This document shows positions 1 through 11,476 of a DNA stretch of 64,000 nt, one piece after another; within the stretch, counting starts at the first letter, position 1, and the number at the start of each line of letters is the position of its first letter. Made by a program: the position numbers and the translations under genes. The stretch is from contig CM076142.1 of the NCBI GenBank assembly GCA_038025085.1, forward strand, positions 3,199,501 to 3,263,500, given 5' to 3'. This DNA comes from Tetragonia tetragonoides. Its lineage: Eukaryota > Streptophyta > Magnoliopsida > Caryophyllales > Aizoaceae. A model generated the notes under the pieces. It was not told the DNA's origin. It ran no database searches and worked only from the letters and a program-made list of their open reading frames with translations.

Positions 1-2803
1 CCCTAGATGAAGGGATTCCAAACAGTGTCATGACTTTCCAGTGCGATCCCTGACCCAACAAGCAGACACAAAGATTTGAATAGGGGGTAGCATAACGACC
101 TGACATTGCAGGGGTAACAACTCCATCAGCTATGACCATGGAGGTACCAGCAAGCACCAAAATCAAGAGAAGCTTCTTCAGACCTAAGGAAGTCTCCAGC
201 CGCTCCTTGATTTTAAGTGACCTCTCCAGCTCTGGAGATGGAACCTTTAGCCTGAAGCTTGATATACGAGCATCCGATGGTAGCTGATTAGGAATGAGAC
301 TAACCTTAGCGTGTCTACAGATCAATGAATACAAAGCAAATGTACCACCTGCCATATTTCAGCAACAACAACAACAAAAAGTTCACAGCCATGAGACATA
401 GAAAAGAGAAGCTTGAGAAGAAGTGAATATAAATGCAAAATATGGAAGAACTGGCTTGAAACAAACACTGTACCTTCACCATCATCATTTGCCCATAAAA
501 CAACAAGAGTGTACTTGACCAGTGGGATCAGGATTAAGGTATATAGAACAAGGGATAATGCTCCAAGCACATCCTCTTTTCCCTTGATAGGCGCCTTCTC
601 AAACATTACGCTGAAGGTGTATAGTGGACTAGTTCCGACATCACCAAATACAACACCAAGTGTCTGAAACATAAGTACAATACCCTTCCAAGGACCGAAT
701 TCCTGCATACACGAGTTTGAGAAATCTATTTCATTAACAATCGCTTATTCGGGGTTTAACGTCACAGAATGAGACTAACTCTCATTTCACATGCATAGTA
801 CTGCCTATTATTCGATATATTAGTGGCACATTACTCAGCACCCCACATTGGTTCAATATTCTTATACAGGTGAACAGTACAAATAAGAACTGCATAGCAA
901 TCTTAGATGGGAAAAGAGGCAAGAATGAAAGGCTTCAGAAAAGGGGGTGAGGGTGGGGAAGAATATTTTGTCCCACAAACTCAAAATTGATGACAAAAAG
1001 GGGCATAAGTTAAGACAGATGCCTCAACAGTCACACAGGGCCATCAGTCCCCAACTTTACCACCTCTCTATTAAGCAACAAACATTAAGCTTCAAGATCA
1101 ACAAAAGGAATAAGAACACAGAGAAAATTCAACATGATAAGTACTAAGCCAGACATCCAGTAAGCATTAGGTGATACAAAAAGTCATCATGAAAAGAGGT
1201 GCGGATAGCCTTGGCTGATGTGAGAAGACAATGAGACCTAGTATCCATCTCCACTGTTTTCAAAGTGAGGACGGGGTATACGGTTTACCAATGTTAAAAT
1301 CCTAGGATTAACAAATAAAATGGTCAATATCCTAGGACGAAACATCCCTGAAGTATGAGTTCCCCGATCTCGCTTAGCTTCATGAACTATTGGATATTAC
1401 ATGGAAAGAAAGAATTAGAAAGAGAGAAAACTACAGATAAATTACCCACTTAGGAGCTACAAGCATTACTGTTGACTGAGATAGCAAGTGTTATATTATA
1501 AAGGCTGCGATGCTATGCTCAAGCGCATACAAAAAAAAAAACAAATTTGAACTAATGAATGATAAGTTGCCATGAAGGGAAGAGCTTTATTGGGAAACTA
1601 ACAGAAAACAATGTGGGATTGTCAGGAGTCAGGACAGAAACGCTAAGGATAGGGATACTGATTATAAAGTTTAATAGCATTAAATAATATGAATTTCGCA
1701 GGTTGTTAAACAAAGGCTACTGATGCTCTCAAAATCTAAACAAGTGATCAGTCCTATAATCTGATCCTCCCCCAGGCAATGGCTGAATGGTCAAAGCAGT
1801 GCCAACATCCCGCTTATCCCAGCAACTACATAGTCAGGTGAAGTATTCTTTCTACTTGTGCCACACCCAAGACCTACATCCCTCTACTCAATGACGCCTA
1901 AAAAAGCAATACTATTCACATGCCAAAGACAAGATTACAACAAACCATGAGTCATTTTCCAATTTCACCACTCATCATAGAGTCTTTCACCTGGAGAATA
2001 TAACATACTGAATCAAAGATCTTCCTAAACTGGCATCGCCACTTAATTAGCTGTAACTGAACAGTCGGTTAACGGTTTCGCTTGGCAACTTTGCAGCAAT
2101 AGAATTAGGTATTGAATCAAAGATCTCCTTAAAATTATCTGTAAAGGAGCACTAGGTTAACGGCACGGCTTGGTTCAGTTTGATGAACCCAGCCAATACA
2201 CTACACCAGAAGGTCCAGAACCCAAAAATGTTACGTAATTCGTATGCCAATTCAAATTAATTCCTGTTCCAATCCTAATACTAATGTCCATAACAACATT
2301 TCCATTTGCAATCTCTACTAATTTACAAAACCAGACAACATAACAACACACAACTTAACACAAATCACTTCCAACACCACCAAAACAAGTAATAATACCA
2401 TCACAAGCCACCAAAAATTTCACATTCCAAAATCAACAGATTCATAAACCCAAACTCGACATTGATATAACAATAATAATATAAGCAACTAATAAGTTCT
2501 GTACAGTGATGAAATTAAATCACACACCTCAAAATCATGACGATGAGCAATAGGAACTTCAAGAGCTTCAACATCAAAAGAATCAACTCTAGGACCAGTA
2601 CGAATCAACCGTTGTTCAACACCATCAACATTATCTTCATCTTCAGAATCCATCCCTAACCTCGATGGAGATTCTTCACCGTCATCTTCATCACCATCGC
2701 CGAACTCTGAATCATTATCTGGATCAAAAACCCAGCGTGACTCCATTGAATCAGTTTTTACTAATCTTTCTCTTTCTCTCTCCTCGCTATCATCCTCCGC
2801 CAT
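1..2803 (-). CDS. KUP7: HAK/KUP/KT potassium transporter, KUP7-like (5' part; gene continues beyond left edge)
   Basis: Proton-coupled K+ transporter of a plant membrane, partial. Coding exons on the minus strand: 2528-2803 (ATG at 2803; 92 aa), 474-702 and 100-348; phases join cleanly (276, 229, 249 nt). Bases 1-99 look like the next intron after donor GTCGTT. The N-terminus is acidic and cytosolic-looking ([13 protein letters not shown], then [20 protein letters not shown]), the head typical of the KUP7/KUP12 branch. Exon 2 holds the family signature [19 protein letters not shown] in the first membrane segment and [19 protein letters not shown] in the second. Exon 3 begins [20 protein letters not shown] and reaches [20 protein letters not shown] in the third. 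About 251 of the family's usual 750-860 residues are present; the rest lies left of the window. Intron 1 (703-2527, 1.8 kb) is long. The family is secure; the exact paralogue is inferred from the N-terminus. Confidence 0.93.
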
Positions 2804-3124
2804 TGATAATGAATCGGAGAAGGAAAGAAATGAAGAATTAAAATTGGAAGGTCAAGGTAAAAATATCATATGATCGATAATCTGGGAAAATCAAAAACCC
2901 TAGATAAGGGGTTTGGGAGAAATTGGGGATCGAAAATGGGAGTATTGGTTTTAGCGCTTGTTTACAGGTATGAAGCTCGTGTGTGTTGTGTTTTTGATTT
3001 TGAGTAGATTGCCATGGTGGACAGTGGACTGAATGGTGGTGGTGTTGTGGGAACCGTTCTAACTAACGTGGACCCCATCGACAATTTGGCTTTTTAGTTT
3101 TCGATGTGTCAAAATTATTTGGGG
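2804..3124 (-). promoter_or_regulatory. 5' leader and promoter region of the KUP7-like gene
   Basis: This 320-bp stretch lies upstream of the transporter start on the minus strand. It contains no ORF of note and no clear TATA box that I can single out. It ends at the target-site duplication of the foldback element at 3134, so that element sits only about 330 bp from the start codon, probably within the promoter. Confidence 0.35.
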
Positions 3125-3260
3125 CGTATATAAGTGTGATTTCCTTAAATATACATCATTCACAAATTAATTCCCAAATTAGCTTCGGTTCAAAATTATT
3201 TCCCCACATATATACCACGTAGGATCGGACTGTGGCCTGGAAGCGAATTTAATTTTTTTT

Positions 3261-3321
3261 TATAGTGAAAGGCAAAGCCGCTGTGGCCCACAGCGGCTTA
3301 GCGGCTTTGCCTTTCGCTATA
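3261..3321. repeat. Hairpin 1 of the foldback element
   Basis: Inverted repeat with arms from TATAGTGAAAGGCAAAGCC to the complementary GGCTTTGCCTTTCGCTATA. This copy carries an extra 8-bp duplication in the right arm (GCGGCTTAGCGGC) that the other two copies lack, and one arm mismatch (GTG for GCG). Confidence 0.85.
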
Positions 3322-3375
3322 AAAAAAAAATTAATGATCGGACTGTGGCCTGGAAGCGAATTTAAATTTTTTTTT

Positions 3376-3428
3376 TATAGCGAAAGGCAAAGCCGCTGTG
3401 GCCCACAGCGGCTTTGCCTTTCGCTATA
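3376..3428. repeat. Hairpin 2 of the foldback element
   Basis: A 53-bp inverted repeat with 25-bp perfect arms (TATAGCGAAAGGC ... CCGCTGTG and its complement) around a 3-nt GCC centre. It is the least changed of the three copies. Confidence 0.9.
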
Positions 3429-3483
3429 AAAAAAAAAATTAGTGATCGGACTGTGGCCTGGAAGCGAATTTATTTTATTTTTT

Positions 3484-3536
3484 TATAGCGAAAGGCAAAG
3501 CCGCTGTGGGCCACAGCGGCTTTGCCTTTCGCTATT
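3484..3536. repeat. Hairpin 3 of the foldback element
   Basis: Same arms as hairpin 2, but the centre reads CTGTGGGCCACAG where hairpin 2 reads CTGTGGCCCACAG. The two centres are reverse complements, so one copy is inverted relative to the other at the loop. Confidence 0.88.
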
Positions 3537-3710
3537 AAAAAAAAAAAAAAATTCGCTTCCAGGCCACAGTCCGATCCTACGTGGTGTATATGTGGGGAAA
3601 TAATTTTGAACCGAAGCTAATTTGGGAATTAGTTTGTGAATGATGTATATTTGAGGAAATCAGCCCGTATATAACGTTTTGATTTTCCTTTTCATTTCAA
3701 CGTCTTTTTA

Positions 3711-4514
<804 letters not shown>

Positions 4515-4517
4515 TTA

Positions 4518-5649
4518 ATCTTCCCAAAAACTCGTATGAGGAGGTTATAAAGTGAGGCGTCTCATCCCAGCATGACGACAACGTGAGGCACCTAAACTTG
4601 TTTAATACGGTCTTTACGTAACTTTTTATGAGATGAAGGACACTTTTTAGTTAAACAAGGGTCACAATTTATGATTAGTGACCCCTACATTGCTAAATAG
4701 TGACTCTATTTTTACCAAGAGACAACGGTGGCTTTTCTTTTTGAAGCTCCTCCAACACTGCGTTCTATTCTATATGAGGATGTTATAGGGGTGGCCTTGC
4801 CACGTAATGTAATTGTTTCTTAATTATGGGGCTTGCCCCTCTCTAGCACCAAAAAAAAAAAGAAGAAGAAGTTAGTCTCACTCAAAAATAGCTCAAACTT
4901 GTATAAGGCATCTTTCAGTAAGTTTTGCTGAGACAAGAATCACTTACCGTGAAAACAATGGTCATAATTCATAATACCTCCTATATTTCTAAATAGTGGT
5001 CCCATTTTATTGTGAGTTGGTCTCTTATTCTATGAAAAAATATCTACTTCGTGATATTGCATTGAGGATGTTATTAAATTTGATTAGTAAAATCTTAGAA
5101 GATAGTTTAGATTTTGATTTGTACTCTGTATTAAGTTTGCATTTGTGACTCGAATTCAATTAAATGAAACTAAGAATAAATATTAGGGAATGATCATTTC
5201 ACTCCCTTTTGAACTATTCTCACTTGTTTTAAACTTGTCAAGTAACTGGATAAGGAGTGAACATTATACTCCTATTATTGAGGAATTTAGCATTTGGTAG
5301 TTGGCTCAACATTGAGTTTAGAACTCTTTGTAAGTAAAGATTAAGAAACCAATCAAGAGAAATACAGATACTGTTCTCGACAATGCATATACACTTGACC
5401 TGTTAAACAAAGGCCTTAAATCTCATTCATTCCAACAATTTACCAATATTACAGACTTTTGAACTGTAGACACCATTGACATATGAATCCAGGTTTTTGA
5501 CCTACTTGTCTTCATGCTTCACTACTACTATAACACTTGGGAGACAGCTTACACATTTACACCTAAAAAGCAATTTGAAAAGGACAAATCCAATACAATA
5601 ACATCTAATGGGTGATATGGTTCCCACTTCCCTACACATAAGTGACCAG
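4518..5649. other. Gene-free spacer with a diverged local duplication
   Basis: No gene is visible. Two diverged copies of about 180-220 bp (roughly 4540-4760 and 4870-5050) share a core such as CTAAATAGTG next to a GTCACAATT/GTCATAATT stretch. A short A-tract at 4850-4861 after GCCCCTCTCTAGCACC resembles a retroposon tail but has no clear target-site duplication. The last 250 bp contain the 3' UTR of the asparagine synthetase gene. Confidence 0.4.
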
Positions 5650-8600
5650 TCAGCTTCTGATGGCAAGCTTTGGAGCAGCAACTCCCATCATCCCAGGCAC
5701 ATTGTCGATGATGTTCACCGGAGTATTTTTTGAGTTGATGTCGATGAGCTGCGGGTCATAAGCGGAGTTGTGGACACCCAGAGCAGCCCTACCAGAGGGA
5801 TCAAGGTTCTTGGACCAAGCTTGGTCCCACTCAACTGCCTTGGCTGTGCTGCATGCTACACTAGGCCCTCCAGGCACGGTTAGCTTCGCGGAGTTCTGCA
5901 AGAGTAGAACAGAAGGAAATATCAGGCAACTTGCCTTGCAATGAATAACTCACGAAAATGTACTTTGTTAGTCTGTAATACTCCTCTATTTCACTGTGAT
6001 TGTCTAAGAGAAAAGATTCAACCGTAGTTTTAGTTGGTTGTAGTGGAGTAGTGAACTTGTAGGATAGCCGATGTGAAACAGACCAAAATAAAAAAGTAAA
6101 CAGAAAACCAAACAAACCAAGACTAGTCAAAGGCAAAACACTAGTGATGCTAGCAGAATCAACAGTTCACCTGTGGGAAGAACCTCTCAAATATCATCCT
6201 ATAGTAGTATGCTTCTTTTGTTTGTGGCGGATTGTATGGGAAAATGTGATCAGCATGCTGCATCATCTTATCAGTCACCTGTAAGAAAATTTAAGATGCA
6301 AATACAGTTATCAATCTGATTCATTGACTGATTGGCTTAATAGCTGTCAGCATGATCAGAGACGTACATGCACTTCAGCATGAGCTTTGAGCCCATCAAT
6401 CCAGCTATATCCAACACCATCACTGAATTGCTCTTTTTGCCTGTACAAAATGTGCTGCACAAATAAAAGAACAGGGGATGTTACTTAAGAAACTCAACAG
6501 TTTTTCCTTTGAGATGAAATCGAACAGGTCAGTATGAAGTGAAAGTACCTTTGGCAAGTAAGGACGCTCCTCGTCATCAAAAGCTCTCCTAAGAATCCAC
6601 TTCTCTATGCGTTTTTGTTCAGGTTTAATCTGAAAGACAATTCATTGAAATTAAAAAAAAAAAAACCAAATTCTGCAGACAGTAGAAGAACTCGTATAAT
6701 GACTATTGAATCTTGTTTTGGTACCAATTTCCACTCAGGATCAATTGACATTGCCACATTAATGAATTCTTTGTCCAAGAACGGAACCCGAGCCTCTAAA
6801 CCCCAAGCAGAGGTTGCCTTGTTAGCTCTTAAGCAGTCATACTGGTGAAGGGCCTTAATCTGCATAATAAAATTGTATTCTATAACAAACCTGCTCAAAC
6901 TCTATTTCACCCACCTCAAAGAGAGTTAAAATGAGATTACCAAATTTTATTACCTTACGGCATGTTTCTTGATGAAATTCTTCCTTGTTGGGTGCCTTGT
7001 GGAAGTAAAGGTACCCACCGAAAATCTCATCAGCACCTTCTCCAGACATAACCATTTTGACCCCAAGTGACTTGATCTTGCGTGACATGAGGAACATAGG
7101 TGTGCTGGCTCTAATTGTGGTAACATCATAAGTCTCAATATGGTAGATAACATCATCAATTGCATCAATACCATCCTGCCACAGATTAAATACCTTTGTT
7201 AATACATGAAAAGAATATTACTTCATATAAAAACCAAGAGAATACCATCTGTTATGAAAATACCTGAACTGTAAAGTGAAATTCATGGTGGACTGTGCCC
7301 AAATAATCGGCCACCTCTCTGGCAGCCTTCAAATCAGGTGATCCCTCAAGACCAACACAGAAGGAATGAAGTTGTGGCCCCCATTGCCTAGCAGCCTTGG
7401 TGCCAGCCAAGTGACGCGCTGTAATTGAAGCAACCAGGGACGAATCGAGACCCCCAGATAAAAGGACTCCGAAGGGCACATCAGTCATTAGCCTCTTGAT
7501 GACCGCCTGCATATGAATTGCAGAATGAGTTATAAGCTCAACATTATGTTTGAAGTTGAAGAGCTCGACTCAAAAGTACATGAATTCCAATGAGCTCACC
7601 ATTAGAAGTGTATACACATAAATATATTCATCTGAAAAGAGATGAGAACTCCAAACGTTAGGTAGAACTTACATCTTCAAAGGCACGTCTTAGGACGAGA
7701 GGTTCATATGGGGCTGAAGGGATAGCTTCAGAGAACCAAGAAGGGTTATACCAGCGGCGGAAACTACCAGTTTTACTTGAGTACAAGTGACCAGGTGGAA
7801 AGCATTCAAAATGTTCACAGTCATCATGCAAGCCTTTAAGTTCTGATGAGATCCAAACTGAGCCTGAAGGGGGAAAAGAGGGGGGGAGGGTATTTCAGCT
7901 AAATGTATCATCACAGAAAAGAAAAACAAAACATCTATGATATAGTCAAAAATTGAGGTCTTACCATCAAGGCCCCAGCCAATATAAAGGGAGGTAATGC
8001 CAATAGCATCACGAGCTGCAATGAAGCTGTTGTCTCGTGTGTCCAACAACACAAAGGAGAACACTCCATCCAGCATGTCGATGAAATTTTCTCCATACTC
8101 CTCGTACTAATCAAAGTTAACGCAAAATAATTAGATAATAAACAAATGAATAAACAATATCAGATTGCAATCAATTGGAGAAGGAACTGCTCAGGCCTCC
8201 TATATTTCCAGGAGGACACATACAAGTCTTTTTCTTACCACCTTGGAACAAAACTTGGTTCTTAAAAAGACCTTAGGCTGTAAGTTAGGCAAATGCGTGT
8301 TGATTCTATGATCAAATTCATTATACTCCGTATGTATCAAAAAGCAACTAAACATGAAGCACAACAATTTATTTTTTTGACCCACTGACTGACTTTCATC
8401 CAACAGGATGTACTAATGAGCCATGTCGAATTTTGAGAGGGATTGAGCTGACTCACCAAATGAGCAATGACATCACAGTCACTTCCAGTCCAGAACTTGT
8501 GATTTGGAAGACGCTTCCTTAATTCCTCGTGGTTGTAAATTTCACCATTAACCTGCTCAAATCAAAAGGTTTAAAAAGGGATGAAACAAATTGTGTCCTG

Positions 8601-10367
8601 TTGTTCTTAAGAAAAACTTATTTTAATTTTGCTCTTTCGTGACTTACAGTCACAACAATAGTCTTGTTCTCGTTGTACAGAGGTTGATCACCAGAGGCAG
8701 GGTCAATAATGGCGAGGCGTTGGTGAGACAAATAACAATCACCATTTTGGTAGATACCACTCCAATCAGGACCGCGATGCTTAAGTCTTTCGAAAACAAA
8801 AACAAAAAAACAGACACACACAAATCAGTTTCTGTTTAATTAGATACCAGCTTAGCAAGTCAATACAATAGACTAATAGTCCTAGTCATGGATCTTCTGT
8901 TAGTATGAAACTAGTTGGCAAGCTTATACATTTGGCAGTAAATGAAGATTTATTTTCAATATTTTGCCTAATTAAACAGAACTCTTGACAAGCCCTGTAT
9001 TAACCAATAAACTTCTGAACCTGGACCCCTTTGTGGACATTATAGTTCATCATATAAGCATAAACTCACCTAGATATTTACTGTTCTGAAAAAATGCACC
9101 TATTAAAATGCAACATTGTTGTTGTAGGTTGTACGATCATATGATGTCAACGCAAAGAAAATGTCTAGATTATGTATTTTTGGCCCCGTTTTATAGATCA
9201 CCAGTAACAGGATCCAACCATTTATAAATCAAAGACAGTAAAAACTCAAAAAACACAATTCATCAAGTAAATTTATTTGCCCTATGCTTCACTGTTCTTA
9301 GGATACAAAAAGGTTTACGCTAATTGAGTAACAATTAACACCACATTACATAATAACTTCGGTCCCCCGCCCCCGCCCCCGCCCCACCAATATTTCAACA
9401 AAGATCAGCCCCATCGAAAGCAGCCATGCCAATAATTGTCCCTTCCGTCCTCGTCCCCCTCGCCATAAGGAAGGGGACAACCCCCCATCCAGTTAATCCA
9501 AATGCTGGGTAGATAGAGAGTTGCTATCTAGTAGCTACTAAGGTCATATCATAACCAAGTGAGACGTACTAACACCTTGGAGGCTTGGACTAACTTGGGT
9601 CCATCCAAACACTAATAGAGTACAGTGTCCCGGTCAAGACATAAATATCCCCATCAAACAATTTTAGGACTACTTTCAAAATCATAATCATAATGCAAAT
9701 AAGTTAGTTTAACCATGAAAACCTCATGAATTCTAAAAATTGTCGCATCACATATCCATCAATTTAAGTATCTAACACCCATAATCCCAAATATACTTTT
9801 TTTAAATCATAAATTGTGTAGTTGAGTGGTAGGGACTCATCCATCCTTCACCAAAGTCGAGGGTTTGAATTGAATATTGCGAGTTCGGATTGAATATCGC
9901 ATTGGACATGAAGCAGGTTTAAATTTCTTAGTCATTTATCCTTCCCTTTGAAATGCCTACAAGCCCTCGCGAGGAAATAGTTACTATGATCGATACCTTG
10001 GTCGTGAACCAAAAAAATAAATTCCACAAATTTCTTTTCAACCTTAAAGCTTTTTTCTTTTTATTTCTTATCAAAAAAAACTAAACCAAGCTTTTTCTCC
10101 CGCTACACAAGGTGACCCACATGAATTGTCAATGGTGTGACCCGAAAATACAGAATCTAGCAAACAGCAATGCAACTCAATAGTATGGCATACTAAATTA
10201 ACAAATAACATAAATTGAACAAAAAAAAAAAAAAAAAAAAACAGAATTGAATAAAATATTTGACTACTAAATAATTCAGTAATTTACCTGCGGGAGAGCT
10301 CAAGAACACGGGTCCTTTTAGCCTGAGAATCATCAGAACAACCCAGAACAGCAAGTATTCCACACAT
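5650..10367 (-). CDS. ASN1: Asparagine synthetase, glutamine-hydrolysing (complete, 12 coding exons, 589 aa)
   Basis: Cytosolic enzyme converting aspartate, glutamine and ATP to asparagine, glutamate and AMP plus pyrophosphate, central to plant nitrogen transport. Coding exons (minus): 10288-10367, 8648-8786, 8457-8552, 7965-8106, 7673-7863, 7264-7506, 6954-7175, 6725-6859, 6549-6629, 6368-6454, 6171-6278, 5650-5895; total 1770 nt, all GT-AG, frame closed. The start gives [10 protein letters not shown], placing the amidotransferase nucleophile at Cys2 after Met removal. The glutaminase domain shows [19 protein letters not shown] and [10 protein letters not shown]. The synthetase domain has the ATP-pyrophosphatase loop SGGLDSS (residues 233-239) and [12 protein letters not shown] (341 on). 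The C-terminal tail ending [19 protein letters not shown] resembles the ASN1 group. Length matches plant enzymes (about 580-590 aa). Nothing is missing or broken. Intron 1 (8787-10287) contains a G-quadruplex tract and a SINE. Confidence 0.97.
9364..9385 (-). repeat. G-rich tract in ASN1 intron 1 (potential G-quadruplex)
   Basis: Four C-runs of 5, 5, 5 and 4 bases separated by single G on the plus strand. On the transcribed (minus) sense they are GGGG-C-GGGGG-C-GGGGG-C-GGGGG. Four long G-runs with 1-nt loops is the pattern expected of very stable quadruplexes. It would be in the pre-mRNA of the asparagine synthetase. Confidence 0.8.
9805..10016 (+). mobile_element. tRNA-derived SINE inside ASN1 intron 1
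   Basis: An A-box-like TAGTTGAGTGG (9819-9829) is followed about 30 nt later by a B-box-like GGGTTTGAATTG (9861-9872), then an unrelated body and an A-rich tail at about 10007-10018. It lies antisense to the host gene. I could not find a convincing target-site duplication, so the limits are approximate. Confidence 0.5.
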
Positions 10368-10700
10368 TATATATGATACTAATTGAAAATGGTCACTTCT
10401 AAAATGAACAAAATGGGATCAAAATAAGTGATCTTTTTACTCTCTTTTTATATGAAAAGAAGAGTGATGGGAAAAATCAGATAATTTGTAACAAAAAAAA
10501 AAAGTTAGCCTAGCAAACAATTAACTTTTAAAAACTGTTGCAAAAGGTAGTAGAGAATTTGGCAAAGGGCAAATGCAATGGGGTATGGTTTCTCTCTCCT
10601 TTAATGGGGGACACGTAGTTATACATGGCGGGCAACCACACCCCCCATGACACTAGGAGCTTGCCGAATGCCGATTCACTACACTCCATCAAACGATGAC
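10368..10700 (-). promoter_or_regulatory. Promoter and 5' leader of ASN1
   Basis: Upstream of the ASN1 ATG on the minus strand. A TATA-like ATATAAAAA (plus-strand 10445-10453) lies about 80 bp before the start codon, giving room for a short 5' leader. No other motif stands out. There is no experimental start-site evidence. Confidence 0.4.
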
Positions 10701-11190
10701 GTTATCTTTGATCCATTTCGCTATACTCCAATTTAGTACTTGACACGTGCTCGTTTCTGGTTTGCTCATTTTTCAACTTCTTCTGGTACTTCTGTTTGTT
10801 TTTTTTTTCTTTTTTCTCTTGAGATGTGCTATTTGGATAATTTTGGATAGAGACGGATTTATACTGCTGACTCAGCGATTTGAATTTTATTTCTCTTTTT
10901 AAAGAGTAAGGAATCATCTGTCTTTAATGAAAATGAGACTTGAATCACGTCATTGGTAAGAATTTTATGATAAGTAGAGGGAGTATGTTACTCCGCTACT
11001 CACCCAAACTCCTCAATAATTTGAACCTACTATATATGTTTTTAGTGTTTTTACCTTTGTTTTTTCCTTTTCTACTATCTAATCATATCTAAGGGTTTAG
11101 AAATAATGTTACTGACTTCCATAAAAATGACTTCGTATTGTCCTATTATGAGCGTTGCTCGACACAACTATTAACTCGCTCAATCTAATA

Positions 11191-11474
11191 CTCCCTTCGT
11201 TCCTGTCAAACACTACCATTTGTCTAAAATGGATGTTTCATACAAACACTTTCATTTCTTTATTTGGTAAACAAATTGCTAGTCATTTACAATATTACCC
11301 CCATTAAAACCCAAGTCCCTACCCTCTTCTTTCTCTCTCCTCAAGTCCATATCCACCCATAACCTCCACATGTGACTAATGTTAAGAGTAGAAGGGGAAA
11401 GCACATGGCAAAATAAGCTTTTCTTGATCTTTGTGCCAAAAGCAAATGGTAGTGTTTGACAGGAACGGAGGGAG
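11191..11474. mobile_element. Stowaway-type MITE (TA target site)
   Basis: A 284-bp element with ends CTCCCTTCGTTCCTGTCAAA and the complementary right end finishing CGGAGGGAG, flanked by TA at 11189-11190 and 11475-11476. The inverted repeats continue for about 32 bp (to ACCATTTG). The CTCCCTCCGTTCC end and TA duplication are the Stowaway (Tc1/mariner) signature. The small minus-strand reading frame inside is not a gene. Confidence 0.9.
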
Positions 11475-11476
11475 TA

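Larger units (their letters stand above)
3134..3665. mobile_element. Mutator-type foldback MITE with 9-bp TSD and three internal long hairpins
   Basis: A 532-bp non-coding element. A perfect 9-bp duplication CGTATATAA flanks it (3125-3133 and 3666-3674). The ends are long inverted repeats of about 115 bp (3134-3250 against 3550-3665), starting GTGTGATTTCC on the left and GGCTGATTTCC on the right. Between the arms are three tandem units, starting at 3223, 3336 and 3444. Each is a GATCGGACTGTGGCC stretch (itself part of the terminal arm) followed by a near-perfect hairpin. Nine-bp duplications and long terminal inverted repeats fit Mutator-like elements (family knowledge); no transposase is present, so it is non-autonomous. 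It lies about 330 bp upstream of the KUP7-like start codon. Confidence 0.85.

Noticed and set aside
947..1147. Small plus-strand ORF opposite KUP7 intron 1
   Set aside because: No domain, no codon-like composition; lies wholly in intron antisense.
3223..3550. Regularly spaced repeats that could be taken for a CRISPR array
   Set aside because: Only three units, each dominated by a self-complementary hairpin, within terminal inverted repeats and a TSD, in a plant genome. It is a foldback transposon.
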